46,480 nt of DNA from Synergistota bacterium (GCA_023450745.1 JAEXGR010000059.1:1-46480); one strand, 5' to 3'; counted from the first letter of the stretch, positions 7,760 to 17,347 are shown. Notes: generated from the sequence alone by a model not told the origin. Translations and numbers: made by a program.

Positions 7760-9025
7760 ATGCAAAACCCGGAAGAAAAGAGGAATATTGAGTTGAACAG
7801 CAAACAGAAAACCGGTTGGATCAAAATCGCGCTCATCGTCGTGATCGCCGCGGCGGCCATATACGGCTACAAGGCATGGAACGGCGGCAAGGCGGCGCAG
7901 CAGCAGACGGCGCAGAGCGCCGAACCGCTCGTCATCGTAAAGCCCGTCGAAAAGGCCGACGCCTCGGCGCAGCCCTCGGAGTATGTGGGACGCGTCGAAG
8001 CCATCCAGTCCGTACAGGTAAAGCCGCAGATCGCGGGCGAGATCGCGAGAGTGTATTTTAAAGAAGGCTCCATCGTCAAGGCCGGACAGCCGCTCTTTCA
8101 GATAGACCCCGCCCAGTATCAGGCCACCGTGGCGCTGAGAAAGGCGGAGCTCGAACAGGCCAACGCCAATCTTGACACCGCGGAGAAATATTACGCGCGC
8201 GTTAAGGCGGCCAACGACCGCGCCGTTTCCGCCGCGGAACGCGATACGGCGGAGAGCAACGTATTGCAGGGCAAGGCCGCTGTTTCACAGGCGAAGGCCA
8301 ACCTGCGCCTTGCGGAGATCAACCTCGGCTACTGCCGCATCACCGCGCCGATCACCGGCAAGATCGGTATCGCGAACCTGACGAAGGGCAACTATGTGAC
8401 GCCCTCGAGCGGCCCTCTGGCGACGATCGTCCAGATGGACCCGGTGCGCGTCTCCTATTCGCTGCCCGACAGGGATTATCTTGACCAGCTGGAGTTCTTC
8501 AAGAAAGAGGGCGCGGTCTATAAAACAAAGCTCATCCTGAGCAACGGCACAGAGCTTGACGTTCCTGGACAGCGCGATTTCGAGGACAACACCGTGGACC
8601 AGACGACGGGAACGGTGATGATGCGCCTGCGCTACACGAACGACGGCGGCATGCTCATTCCCGGCGAAATGGTGCGCGTTTTCACCCAGCCCGTCAAGAG
8701 CCGCATCGTGAACGTCATCCCGCAGACGGCGATCATGGCCGACGCGGAGGGCGACTATGTATACGTCGTCGAGGCGGACAACACGGCGCGCAACGTCAGG
8801 GTCAAACTCGGGCGCGAGCTGGGCTCTTTGCGCGAGGTGGCAAGCGGCCTCAATGAGGGGCAAAAGGTGGTCGTCGCCGGGCTGCAGAATATACGCCCCG
8901 GCGTCAAGGTCAGGATAGACACCTCCGCCGCGGCGAATGACGCGGTTTCAAATTCCGTCCTTGACGAAACCTCGGGAGCCGAGATTATAACTTCCGGAGA
9001 CAACGGCACGAAAGAGGCAAAATAG
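7760..9025 (+). CDS. RND efflux periplasmic adaptor (membrane fusion protein)
   Basis: A 421-residue adaptor of the AcrA/MexA family that links the inner-membrane pump to the outer-membrane channel. Residues ~20-40 form one N-terminal membrane anchor (W-I-K-I-A-L-I-V-V-I-A-A-A-A-I-Y-G-Y) with no lipobox cysteine, unlike lipid-anchored AcrA. The lipoyl half-motifs (S-V-Q-V-K-P-Q-I-A-G-E-I, later I-T-A-P-I-T-G-K-I-G) flank an alpha-hairpin around residues 115-190. A beta-barrel and membrane-proximal domain follow. The stop is three bases before the pump gene, so they are co-translated. The N-terminal ~17 residues before the anchor are charged and cytoplasmic. Confidence 0.93.
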   Translation: MQNPEEKRNIELNSKQKTGWIKIALIVVIAAAAIYGYKAWNGGKAAQQQTAQSAEPLVIVKPVEKADASAQPSEYVGRVEAIQSVQVKPQIAGEIARVYFKEGSIVKAGQPLFQIDPAQYQATVALRKAELEQANANLDTAEKYYARVKAANDRAVSAAERDTAESNVLQGKAAVSQAKANLRLAEINLGYCRITAPITGKIGIANLTKGNYVTPSSGPLATIVQMDPVRVSYSLPDRDYLDQLEFFKKEGAVYKTKLILSNGTELDVPGQRDFEDNTVDQTTGTVMMRLRYTNDGGMLIPGEMVRVFTQPVKSRIVNVIPQTAIMADAEGDYVYVVEADNTARNVRVKLGRELGSLREVASGLNEGQKVVVAGLQNIRPGVKVRIDTSAAANDAVSNSVLDETSGAEIITSGDNGTKEAK

Positions 9026-9028
9026 ACC

Positions 9029-12000
9029 ATGTTCGCTAAATTTTTCATCGACCGCCCACGCTTTGCAATGGTCATTTCCATACTTATGGCCCTTGCCGGC
9101 GTGATCGCGGCCTTCTCGCTGCCCATCGCGCAGTATCCCAACGTCACGCCGCCGCAGATACGCGTCTCCACCACCTACCGCGGAGCCGACGCGGTCACGC
9201 TCGCAAACACGGTCGGCGCGCCTCTCGAAGAGATGGTCAACGGCGTCGACGGCATGATATACATGAACTCGACGTCCAGCAACAACGGCAGCTACGAGCT
9301 CTACGTCACCTTCGCGACGGGGACTAACCCCGATATGGCGCTGGTCCGCGTCCAGAACCGCGTTTCGCAGGTCACGCCGCAGCTGCCTTCGGAGGTTACG
9401 GCGGAAGGCATCACGGTCGAGACCTCTTTCTCCGACTCGCTGGGCTTCCTCGCGCTGACGTCGCCCAACGGCACCTACGACGAGGCGGCGCTGATGAACT
9501 ACGCCTACGGCAATATCAGAAACACGCTGAAGCGCGTGGCCGGTATGGGAAACGTACAGGTCTTCGGTTCAAAATACAGTATCCGCGTCTGGCTTGACCC
9601 GGCGCGCATCGCCTCGCTCGGACTTTCGATCAGCGACGTCGCCGCGGCAATCCAGAGCCAAAACAAGCAGGCCTCCATCGGCTCCATCGGCACCACGCCG
9701 GCCGATACGGATACGCCGCTCGTTTATACGCTGCAAACGCGCGGCCGTCTTTCAACTATCGGCGAGTTCGACAATATCATCGTGCGCACCAACGCGCAGG
9801 GAGGGCTCGTCAAGCTGCGCGACATCGCGCGCATCGAGCTTGGCTCCGAATCATATAACGTCCACGCCGAAGTTGACGGCGCGTCATCCGCGATGATCGC
9901 GATGTCGCAGGCCGCGGGCTCCAACGCGCTCGACGTTATGTCCGGCGCAAAAAAGACGATTGAGCAGCTCTCCGCCTCGCTGCCTCAGGACATGAAGATC
10001 AGCATCATGTACGACTCGACCCTTTATGTCACGGCGACGATAAAGGAGATACTCCTCACGCTGCTGCTGACCTTCTCGCTCGTCGTCTTCGTCTGCTACC
10101 TCTTCTTACAGGACTGGCGCGTCACGCTGGTCCCGGTCGCGGCGATCCCGATCTCGCTGCTGGCGACCTTCACGGGCCTCGCGGCGATGGGCTACAGCAT
10201 CAACATCCTTTCGCTATTCGGGCTGGTCCTCGTTATTGGGACGGTCGTCGACAACGCCATCGTCGTCGTCGAACGAGTAACGTTCATCATGGACAGGGAT
10301 AAATGCTCTCCTGAGATCGCCACCATCCAGGCAATGAAGGACGTCACGGCGCCGATGACGGCGACGACGCTCGTCTTCCTCGCCATCTTCGTCCCGGTCG
10401 GTTTCATGGGCGGCATCACGGGCGAGATATACAAGCAGTTCGCGGTCACGATCTCCTTCGCCGTCGTCTTTTCGCTCGTCGTCGCGCTCACCCTTTCCCC
10501 GGCGATGTGCGCCCACATGCTGCGCGAAGTGCAGCCGTCCAGAAACGGACTGCTCCGGTGGTTTAACGTAACGCTCGCGAAGACCACGCGCGGCTATGTC
10601 AGAGGGGCGACCTGGCTCGCGCGCCGCGCGGTCGTCACCGTGGCGATACTCGCCGCCGTCATCGGCGGCTGCTGGTTCGTCTACGCGACCACGCCGACGG
10701 CCTTCATCCCGGATGAGGACCAGGGCGTCGTCTTCATGACGGTACAGCTGCCGGAAGGCGCGTCGTTCTCCCGCACCACAAAGGTGGCGGGCTCGATGGT
10801 CAAAGAGATACAGGCAATCCCGGGAGTCAAGAACACCACAAATATTGAAGGCATCAACCTCATGGGCGGAAACGGCGAAAACGTCGCCTCGATGTTCTTC
10901 CCGCTGCTGCCTTGGGATCAGCGTAAATCAAAGGATATGCAGCTTGATTCCATCGTCTCTAAGATCAGGCAGATCGCGGCGAAGTATCCGCAGGCGCAGA
11001 CAAACGTCTTCACACCGCCGGCGATCAGCGGACTCGGCATGGCCTCCGGCCTTGACATGAGGCTGCAGTCGCGCGAGGAAAACGACCCCGCGAAGTTGGC
11101 GGAGGTCATGCGCAACCTGCTGGTGCAGCTCAACCAGGCGCCGGAATTCCTCTATGCCTTCAGCGCCTACACCGCCGACACGCCGCACCTCTATCTGGAC
11201 ATCGACCGTGAAAAGGCCGAGCTGATGAACGTTCAGGTCGGAAGCATCTTCTCCACGCTCCAAACCTACTTCGGCTCCGCCTACATCAACGACATCAACA
11301 TCGGCACGCAGGTCAACCGCGTCATGGTGCAGTCGGAGTGGAACTACAGAAACAATATGGACCGCATCGGCAGCATCTTCGTGCGCAACGCCAACGGAGA
11401 GCAGGTCCCCATGCAGAGCCTGACGACGATCCGCAAGACCCTTGCCCCGCGCGCGATAGACCGCTACAACCTCTATCCGAGCGCCGGCATCACCGTAGTC
11501 ATGAAACCGGGCTACTCGACGGGGCAGGGTATCGCGCGCGTCGCGGAGCTGGCGAAAAACCTTCCCCAGGGTTACTCCTACGAATGGTCCGGCATGACCT
11601 ATCAGGAACAGGACTCGCAGGGCGGCGTCATCCTCGTGCTCGTGATCGCGCTGATCTTCGCCTACCTCTTCCTCGTCGCGCAGTACGAAAGCTGGTCGGT
11701 CCCCGTACCGGTCATCCTCTCGCTGCCGGTCGCCATGTTCGGCGCGCTGGGCGGGCTGCTGGTCATGGGGCTACCGATCTCCATCTACGCCCAGCTCGGC
11801 ATCCTGCTCCTTATCGGACTGGCGGCGAAGAACGCGATCCTCATCGTCGAATTCGCGAAGGAACAGCGTGAGGAACACGGACTGCCGCTGATCCAGGCGG
11901 CGGCCACCGCGGCGAGCGAACGTTTCCGCGCCGTTCTGATGACGGCCTTCACCTGCGTCCTCGGCGTGCTGCCGATGCTCTTCGCCTCCGGCGCGGGCGC

Positions 12001-12160
12001 GGCCAGCCGCAAGGCAGTCGGCTCGACGATGTTCTTCGGGATGAACGCGGCGACCATCTTCGGTATCTTCATAATCCCCGCCCTCTACGTAATCTTCCAG
12101 GGAACGCGCGAGAGAGTAAAGGGACGCGTAAGCAATACCGTAAAAAGAGAAGAGGACTAA
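9029..12160 (+). CDS. RND efflux pump inner-membrane subunit (HAE1 family)
   Basis: A 1043-residue AcrB/MexB-type proton-driven pump of full family length, with twelve membrane helices and two large periplasmic loops. The start M-F-A-K-F-F-I-D-R-P-R-F-A is diagnostic of HAE1 pumps. The helix-4 proton relay reads V-V-D-N-A-I-V-V-V-E (D408, N409 in this protein), where AcrB has a D-D pair. The helix-10 lysine is present (A-A-K-N-A-I-L-I-V-E-F, K934). Hydrophobic drugs, bile acids or fatty acids are typical substrates. It is the middle gene of an adaptor-pump-channel operon. Confidence 0.95.
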   Translation: MFAKFFIDRPRFAMVISILMALAGVIAAFSLPIAQYPNVTPPQIRVSTTYRGADAVTLANTVGAPLEEMVNGVDGMIYMNSTSSNNGSYELYVTFATGTNPDMALVRVQNRVSQVTPQLPSEVTAEGITVETSFSDSLGFLALTSPNGTYDEAALMNYAYGNIRNTLKRVAGMGNVQVFGSKYSIRVWLDPARIASLGLSISDVAAAIQSQNKQASIGSIGTTPADTDTPLVYTLQTRGRLSTIGEFDNIIVRTNAQGGLVKLRDIARIELGSESYNVHAEVDGASSAMIAMSQAAGSNALDVMSGAKKTIEQLSASLPQDMKISIMYDSTLYVTATIKEILLTLLLTFSLVVFVCYLFLQDWRVTLVPVAAIPISLLATFTGLAAMGYSINILSLFGLVLVIGTVVDNAIVVVERVTFIMDRDKCSPEIATIQAMKDVTAPMTATTLVFLAIFVPVGFMGGITGEIYKQFAVTISFAVVFSLVVALTLSPAMCAHMLREVQPSRNGLLRWFNVTLAKTTRGYVRGATWLARRAVVTVAILAAVIGGCWFVYATTPTAFIPDEDQGVVFMTVQLPEGASFSRTTKVAGSMVKEIQAIPGVKNTTNIEGINLMGGNGENVASMFFPLLPWDQRKSKDMQLDSIVSKIRQIAAKYPQAQTNVFTPPAISGLGMASGLDMRLQSREENDPAKLAEVMRNLLVQLNQAPEFLYAFSAYTADTPHLYLDIDREKAELMNVQVGSIFSTLQTYFGSAYINDINIGTQVNRVMVQSEWNYRNNMDRIGSIFVRNANGEQVPMQSLTTIRKTLAPRAIDRYNLYPSAGITVVMKPGYSTGQGIARVAELAKNLPQGYSYEWSGMTYQEQDSQGGVILVLVIALIFAYLFLVAQYESWSVPVPVILSLPVAMFGALGGLLVMGLPISIYAQLGILLLIGLAAKNAILIVEFAKEQREEHGLPLIQAAATAASERFRAVLMTAFTCVLGVLPMLFASGAGAASRKAVGSTMFFGMNAATIFGIFIIPALYVIFQGTRERVKGRVSNTVKREED

Positions 12161-12171
12161 GGAGGCGCGTG

Positions 12172-13668
12172 ATGATGAAAAAACTTACCCTATGCACCAT
12201 ATCCGCGCTGATAATGCTGACGGCCGGCACAGCCTTCGCGGCTAAGACCGAACCCCAGCTCTCCTCGCGCGACATACAGCTCAAAAACGGCGAATGGACG
12301 ATGCTCGCCCAGCTCTATCCCGTTCCCGCCGTCTCCGCCGACCTCTCGCAGGCACTCACCCCGGAACGCCTCGCGAGCTGGTGGAACGTCTTCAACGATC
12401 CGATGATGACGGAACTCATCTTAGAGTCGCTTGAAAACAACAGAGACCTCACGGAGGCCCGCGCCAAAGTAACCGAGGCCCGCGCCTCGCTCGGCATCAG
12501 CCAGGCAAACCTATTGCCGTGGCTCGACTCCACGAACTTCTGGAACAACGGGCGCACCCCGGTACAGGCCGGAGGTACGGGCAGCGGCACCAACCTCTAT
12601 AAGCTCGGCATCGACGCCTCGTGGGAGATCGACATCTTCGGCGGTCAGCGCGTGAACGTCAGAGCTCAGAGGGCGACGCTGGAAGCCCAGTACGCGGCTC
12701 TTTATTCAACCTGGACGAGCCTCGCCTCAGAGGTCGCGATGAACTACATCTCGCTGCGGACCCTGCAGGAGCGCTTGGCGATCGCCCGGTACAACCTCGG
12801 CCTCCAGCAGGATACCGTGGACATCCAGCAATCGAAGGTGGACTCCGGACTCGCGGACTCGCTCGCGCTCAAGCAGGCCCAATACACTATGGAGCAGACA
12901 AAGGCCGGCATTCCGAGCATCGAAACATCCATAGAACAGGTTAAAAACGCCCTCGCGATACTCGTCGGAGAGGTTCCCGGCACGCTGGAAGAAAAGCTGA
13001 CGGGCAAACAGCCGATACCGAAGATCTCCGGCACGGAGCTCATCGGCATCCCCGCGAACGCCATTCGCCAGCGCCCAGACATCCGCCAAGCCGAACGGCT
13101 GCTAGTGGCCCAGCTGGCGCGCAAAAAATCGGCGCAGGCCGACCTCTGGCCCAAGTTTTACCTCACCGGCTCGATCGGCACCGAGGCCGGCAACTGGGGC
13201 AGCCTCTTCACCGGCCCCGCGAAGCTCTACAGCTTCCTGCCGCAGATAAGCTGGCCGATCTTCCACGCGGGCGCGATACGCAACAACATCAAGGTACAGG
13301 GAGCGATCGCCGAACAGCTGCTCGCGGCCTATGAGCAGACGGTGCTCTCCGCCGTCGGTGAAGTGCGCGACTCGCTCTCCGCCAACGTGAAAGAGTACGA
13401 GCGCAACGAATCGCTCAAGCGCGGCGTCGAGGCGGCCCAGACCGCCCTTGACGTGGCGAATGACAAATACGCCAACGGCCTCGTCGACTTTACGAACGTC
13501 ATCAACGCTCAGCGTTCACTGACGGCCCTCTCCGAGGAATACGTCATCAGCGAGGGGCAAATCTCGACCAACGCCGTGAAACTCTTCAAGGCTCTCGGCG
13601 GCGGCTGGCAGCCGATGGAAGAGGCCGAGCGCGCCCTCGCCGAAGCGGCGAAACAGGCTAAGAAATAA
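12172..13668 (+). CDS. Outer-membrane efflux channel (TolC/NodT family)
   Basis: A 498-residue outer-membrane factor that completes the tripartite pump. A Sec signal peptide (M-M-K-K-L-T-L-C..., cleavage after A-F-A) leads a mature part with the two internal TolC repeats: A-R-A-K-V-T-E-A-R-A-S-L-G near residue 95, and a second coiled-coil region near residue 390. NodT-type channels are commonly lipoproteins, but no Leu-x-x-Cys lipobox is present after the hydrophobic core. AAGGAGG (12159-12165) places initiation at ATG 12172 or 12175; a GTG at 12169 is too close. The gap to the pump gene is 11 bp, and a strong terminator ends the operon. Confidence 0.93.
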   Translation: MMKKLTLCTISALIMLTAGTAFAAKTEPQLSSRDIQLKNGEWTMLAQLYPVPAVSADLSQALTPERLASWWNVFNDPMMTELILESLENNRDLTEARAKVTEARASLGISQANLLPWLDSTNFWNNGRTPVQAGGTGSGTNLYKLGIDASWEIDIFGGQRVNVRAQRATLEAQYAALYSTWTSLASEVAMNYISLRTLQERLAIARYNLGLQQDTVDIQQSKVDSGLADSLALKQAQYTMEQTKAGIPSIETSIEQVKNALAILVGEVPGTLEEKLTGKQPIPKISGTELIGIPANAIRQRPDIRQAERLLVAQLARKKSAQADLWPKFYLTGSIGTEAGNWGSLFTGPAKLYSFLPQISWPIFHAGAIRNNIKVQGAIAEQLLAAYEQTVLSAVGEVRDSLSANVKEYERNESLKRGVEAAQTALDVANDKYANGLVDFTNVINAQRSLTALSEEYVISEGQISTNAVKLFKALGGGWQPMEEAERALAEAAKQAKK

Positions 13669-13689
13669 ACTTACGCGCTATAAACGGCG

Positions 13690-13724
13690 ACGGGGCCCTC
13701 TTTTTCAGGAGGGCCCCGTTTTTA
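13690..13724 (+). terminator. Rho-independent terminator of the RND operon
   Basis: The perfect 11-bp stem ACGGGGCCCTC (13690-13700) / GAGGGCCCCGT (13709-13719) is followed by TTTTTAG. It lies 20 bases after the channel gene. Confidence 0.9.
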
Positions 13725-13743
13725 GTTTTATAGCGGCAAAAAT

Positions 13744-14145
13744 TTAAAGAGCGTATTCCCTTGGCGGATTACCGGAAAAATCCGCGATCACCGCACGCGC
13801 TTCGTCCAGATAAAAGACCTCGAAAATGGGATTATCCGCGCTCTGATATATTCCCTTCACAAGAGGGTAGGCCATGCAGCCCTCTTTCACCGGCAAATTA
13901 TCCTCAAAGACGGCTTTACCGGCAATGCGCAGCCAGGCATAGGCGGGGCTGGATACAGTCACCTCGACATAAGGGTTGGCCTGCATCTCCTTATAGACCT
14001 CTTTCGTGCTGTTGGTACAGAACCAGAGTTTTCCCTCTCTCTCAAAGCAGAACATAAAGGGACGGCACTTGCCCCGGCCGTCAAGCCCCACCGTCGCCAG
14101 GTACTGTACGGGATTTTCGCTGAGAAACTTTACCACTTCATTCAT
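13744..14145 (-). CDS. Pyridoxamine 5'-phosphate oxidase-fold flavin-binding protein
   Basis: A 133-residue small split-barrel protein of the PNPOx-like family, which binds FMN or a related flavin as a dimer. The N-terminal signature (F-L-S-E-N-P-V-Q-Y-L-A-T-V-G-L-D-G-R-G-K-C-R-P-F-M-F) and L-W-F-C-T-N-S-T-K-E-V-Y are typical of this group. True PdxH is longer and has substrate residues not seen here, so a general FMN reductase or oxygen/nitro-compound scavenging role is more likely. AAGGAGG lies nine bases before the ATG. It is divergent from an HxlR regulator, a common pairing for redox-responsive flavoproteins. Confidence 0.85.
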   Translation of the reverse strand: MNEVVKFLSENPVQYLATVGLDGRGKCRPFMFCFEREGKLWFCTNSTKEVYKEMQANPYVEVTVSSPAYAWLRIAGKAVFEDNLPVKEGCMAYPLVKGIYQSADNPIFEVFYLDEARAVIADFSGNPPREYAL

Positions 14146-14256
14146 AAAAAGATTCCTCCTTAAAATGTTTTTATACGAAGAGCTTGCCTTTGACCGCTCA
14201 CAAAACTATAATAAAATTATAAGGATACAATGTAAAGTAAGCACAAATTTATGCTA

Positions 14257-14276
14257 TAGTAACCATAATGATACTA
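14257..14276. promoter_or_regulatory. Candidate HxlR operator (imperfect palindrome)
   Basis: TAGTAACCAT / AATGATACTA (14257-14276) is an imperfect inverted repeat with 7 of 10 positions symmetric. It lies just upstream of the HxlR ribosome site, in the divergent region shared with the flavoprotein gene. HxlR proteins usually bind such sites at their own locus. Confidence 0.4.
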
Positions 14277-14291
14277 ATGGAGGAAATATGG

Positions 14292-14621
14292 ATGCCGTTA
14301 AAGAATGATTTGCCGCCCTGTCCGGTGGAGACGACGCTGACGCTGATCGGCGATAAATGGAAGGTCCTGATCCTGCGAGACCTGATGGAAGGAACCAAAC
14401 GTTTCGGAGAGCTGAAAAAATCGATTGGCAGCGTCACCCAGAAGGTGCTCACGCAGCAGCTGCGCGCGATGGAAAAGAGCGGCCTTCTGACCCGGAAAGT
14501 CTACGCCGAGGTTCCGCCCCGCGTCGAATACACCCTCACGGAGACCGGCTACAGCCTAAAACCGATCCTCGACGCGATGGGGAACTGGGGAACGAGTTAT
14601 AAAGAAACGCTCGCTGGCTGA
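14292..14621 (+). CDS. HxlR/MarR-like winged-helix regulator
   Basis: A 109-residue regulator. The HxlR signature begins near the N-terminus (C-P-V-E-T-T-L-T-L-I-G-D-K-W-K-V-L-I-L-R-D-L). The winged helix follows (R-F-G-E-L-K-K-S-I, then V-L-T-Q-Q-L-R-A-M-E-K-S-G-L-L), with the closing P-P-R-V-E-Y-T-L-T-E-T-G. The Cys next to the first helix (residue 9) is the redox-sensing position in YodB/HxlR homologues. GGAGG at 14279-14283 sits eight bases before ATG 14292. An upstream in-frame ATG (14268) would precede that site. It probably controls the divergent flavoprotein gene. Confidence 0.88.
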   Translation: MPLKNDLPPCPVETTLTLIGDKWKVLILRDLMEGTKRFGELKKSIGSVTQKVLTQQLRAMEKSGLLTRKVYAEVPPRVEYTLTETGYSLKPILDAMGNWGTSYKETLAG

Positions 14622-14676
14622 CGGTGAAGGCGAAAATGATAATGAATATTCAAGAGAACCTGAAAGGGGAATCCCA

Positions 14677-16584
14677 ATGAGGGATGGGTTTATAAAAATT
14701 GCCGCGGTTTCACCGGAAATGCGCGTCGCCGACTGCGCCTACAACGCGGAAAAGATCACCGAGGCGATCTCACGGGCCGCAGCGGAGGGAGTGCGCCTGC
14801 TCGTGCTGCCGGAGCTCTGCCTGACGGGCTACACCTGCGGCGACCTCTTCTTTCAGCAGGCGCTTGCGGAGGGCGCGGAAGCCGCGCTCGCAAGAATACT
14901 GCGCGATACGGAGAAGCTGTCCGTCGCTGCGCTTGTCGGACTGCCCGCCGCGCACAAGGGAAAACTCTATAACTGCGCCGCCGTCATCTGCAAGGGCAGA
15001 CTGCTCGGCGTCGTACCGAAGAAAAATCTTCCCAATTACGGTGAGTTTTACGAAAAAAGATGGTTCCGCCCCGCTCCCGCGGAGAATATGCGCCTGCGGC
15101 TCTGCGGCGGAGACGTCCCATTCGGGACCAAACTGCTCTTCCAGTGCGCGGCGATGAAAGACTTCCGCTTCGCCGCCGAGATCTGCGAAGACCTCTGGGT
15201 ACCCGAGCCGCCGTCAGTGCGGCATACGCTCGCGGGGGCGCTCATCATCGCAAACCTTTCCGCAAGCGACGAGACGATCGGCAAGGCCGAATATCGCCGC
15301 ACCCTCGCCTTGAGCCAGTCCGCGCGGCTTGTCTGCGCCTATGTTTACGCGGATGCCGGCTGGGGCGAATCAACTACCGATATGGTCTTCGGCGGGCACA
15401 ACCTCATTGCGGAAAACGGGCGGCTCCTTGCGGAATGCGCCCCCTTCACAACGGGAAGCTGCACCGCCGTGACGGATCTGCAGCTGCTCGCGCAGGAACG
15501 CAAGCGTCTGACCACATACGCTGCGGACGGCGCCCCGGATTATGAGACGGTTATCTTTGACATGGAAACGTCAGAAACAGCTCTTGCGGAACGGGAGACA
15601 GCGCGGCTGCCCTTCGTCCCCGAGGACGGCGCGGAGCGCGGCAAGCGCGCCGAGGCGATCCTCACGATGCAGGCCCACGGCCTAAAAAAGCGGCTGGCAC
15701 ACTCGCGTTCCCGGAGGGCCGTCATCGGCGTCTCCGGCGGGCTCGACTCCTGCCTCGCGCTGCTGGTCGCCGTCCGGGCGATGGATATCGCCTGCCGCCC
15801 GCGAAAAGACGTGCTCGCAGTAACGATGCCATGCTTCGGCACGACTGCGCGGACGCGGGGCAACGCGGAGCTGCTCTGTGAATCCCTTGGCGTGGAATTT
15901 CGCTGCGTCGACATCACTGAGGCGGTGAAGCGTCACTTCCGCGATATCGGACACCCGGAAGACGATTACGGCATCACCTTTGAAAACGCGCAGGCGCGCG
16001 AACGCACCCAAGTGCTGATGGACCTCGCCAACAAAGAGGGAGGGCTCGTAGTCGGCACCGGAGACCTGTCGGAGCTCGCGCTCGGCTGGGCCACCTACTG
16101 CGGAGACCAAATGTCGATGTACGGCGTTAACGCCTCCGTACCGAAGACTCTTGTGCGCCATATCGTCCGGCACGCGGCCGACAGTACGGAGAACGAGCCG
16201 CTGCGCCGCGCGCTGACGGACATCCTGGACACCCCCGTCAGCCCGGAACTATTGCCCGCTGACGGCGGCAAAATCAGCCAGCGGACCGAGGATCTGGTCG
16301 GCCCCTACGAACTGCATGATTTCTTCCTCTACTATGCCGTGCGCTGCGGCTTTGCGCCGCGAAAGGTGCGCCGGCTGGCAAATGCCGCCTTCGCCGGCGC
16401 ATATGACGCGGAGACGATAAATAAATGGCTGAAAAACTTCTACCGGAGGTTCTTCGCCCAACAGTTCAAACGCTCCTGCATGCCGGACGGCCCGAAGATC
16501 GGCTCCGTAACGCTCTCCCCGCGCGGAGACTGGCGCATGCCCTCCGACGCCGCCGCGGCGCTGTGGCTCGCGGAGCTGGAATGA
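14677..16584 (+). CDS. nadE: Glutamine-dependent NAD+ synthetase
   Basis: A 635-residue two-domain enzyme that makes NAD+ from deamido-NAD+, ATP and glutamine, the last step of NAD synthesis. The N-terminal nitrilase-type glutaminase (residues ~1-270) has the Glu (L-P-E-L-C-L-T-G-Y), Lys (K-K-N-L-P-N-Y-G-E-F) and Cys (A-E-I-C-E-D-L-W) triad. The C-terminal synthetase has the PP-loop G-V-S-G-G-L-D-S near residue 350 and the G-D-L-S-E-L-A-L-G motif. Length matches the long, glutamine-using NadE class. AAAGGGG precedes the ATG. It follows the HxlR gene by 55 bp and could be co-transcribed. No terminator is visible before the convergent acetyltransferase gene. Confidence 0.95.
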   Translation: MRDGFIKIAAVSPEMRVADCAYNAEKITEAISRAAAEGVRLLVLPELCLTGYTCGDLFFQQALAEGAEAALARILRDTEKLSVAALVGLPAAHKGKLYNCAAVICKGRLLGVVPKKNLPNYGEFYEKRWFRPAPAENMRLRLCGGDVPFGTKLLFQCAAMKDFRFAAEICEDLWVPEPPSVRHTLAGALIIANLSASDETIGKAEYRRTLALSQSARLVCAYVYADAGWGESTTDMVFGGHNLIAENGRLLAECAPFTTGSCTAVTDLQLLAQERKRLTTYAADGAPDYETVIFDMETSETALAERETARLPFVPEDGAERGKRAEAILTMQAHGLKKRLAHSRSRRAVIGVSGGLDSCLALLVAVRAMDIACRPRKDVLAVTMPCFGTTARTRGNAELLCESLGVEFRCVDITEAVKRHFRDIGHPEDDYGITFENAQARERTQVLMDLANKEGGLVVGTGDLSELALGWATYCGDQMSMYGVNASVPKTLVRHIVRHAADSTENEPLRRALTDILDTPVSPELLPADGGKISQRTEDLVGPYELHDFFLYYAVRCGFAPRKVRRLANAAFAGAYDAETINKWLKNFYRRFFAQQFKRSCMPDGPKIGSVTLSPRGDWRMPSDAAAALWLAELE

Positions 16585-16688
16585 AAGCCGCGGCGCTCGC
16601 ATGCCGCCCCATGCAAAAATTTCGGCAAACAATACAGCATCCGAGCGCATTTAGGTTATTCGCTGCAACTAAAAAATCGGGAGAGACA

Positions 16689-17294
16689 TCATATATTCTC
16701 CCGCATCACGCGGCAGGGGCTGCCGCAGGCGACGCTTCCGGCGGGGATGTCACGCGTTACGAGACTACCCGCGCCGACGACGCATCCATCGCCGATAGAG
16801 ACGCCGGGCAGGATGATCGTGCCGCCGCCTATCCAGACGTGCGCACCTATAGTCACCGGCGCGGTGTGGGTGACGGGAAACTCAAAGCCGTCAACAATAT
16901 ACTTTTCTTCCCAGCGCGCTTCCGGCGTCATCGGATGAAAGGCGGTATATATCTTCACATCGGGGGCGATCAGTGTGTAATCGCCGATCGTTATCCTGTC
17001 GTCGTCAAGGAAAGTGCAGTTCATATTGATAAAACAGTTTTCGCCGAGAAAGATATTTCCTCCGACATTGGCGTAAAAGGGCGAACGGACGCAGAGCCGC
17101 TCTCCGCGGCCTCCGAGAAGCTGCGTGAGCAGGGTGTCCCGCCGCTCTTTTTCGCCGTCCGGCGTGCCGTTGAGCTCCAGCAGCAGTTCCGAGCAGCGGC
17201 ATATCCGCGCCGCCAGTGAATCTCCGCCATAATTTTCCGCGCTATTTTCACCCACCGTCAATTCCTCCGCTCGTGATATCGGCGTCAGCCGCAT
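16689..17294 (-). CDS. Maa/LacA-type sugar O-acetyltransferase
   Basis: A 201-residue acetyl-CoA-dependent acetyltransferase of the maltose/galactoside family. An N-terminal helical part is followed by the left-handed beta-helix from residue ~75 (Y-A-N-V-G-G-N-I-F-L-G-E-N-C-F-I-N-M-N). The catalytic His lies in I-Y-T-A-F-H-P-M, and the closing repeats are I-G-A-H-V-W-I-G-G-G and V-V-G-A-G-S-L-V-T-R-D. These enzymes detoxify or modify free sugars. It is the last gene on the minus strand behind ilvD, separated by a hairpin that would terminate or reduce read-through. The metabolic link to the ilv genes is not apparent. Confidence 0.88.
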   Translation of the reverse strand: MRLTPISRAEELTVGENSAENYGGDSLAARICRCSELLLELNGTPDGEKERRDTLLTQLLGGRGERLCVRSPFYANVGGNIFLGENCFINMNCTFLDDDRITIGDYTLIAPDVKIYTAFHPMTPEARWEEKYIVDGFEFPVTHTAPVTIGAHVWIGGGTIILPGVSIGDGCVVGAGSLVTRDIPAGSVACGSPCRVMRENI

Positions 17295-17298
17295 GAAA

Positions 17299-17327
17299 CG
17301 GGGCCTCCCCGACAGAGGAAGGCCCCG
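17299..17327 (-). terminator. Hairpin between ilvD and acetyltransferase
   Basis: CGGGGCCT (17299-17306) pairs with AGGCCCCG (17320-17327), 21 bases after the ilvD stop. Only GTTTC follows on the minus strand, so termination may be partial. The only ribosome-site-like purines for the acetyltransferase, near its ATG, lie inside this stem. Confidence 0.6.
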
Positions 17328-17347
17328 GCTGTTTTTGTGGATCGTTT

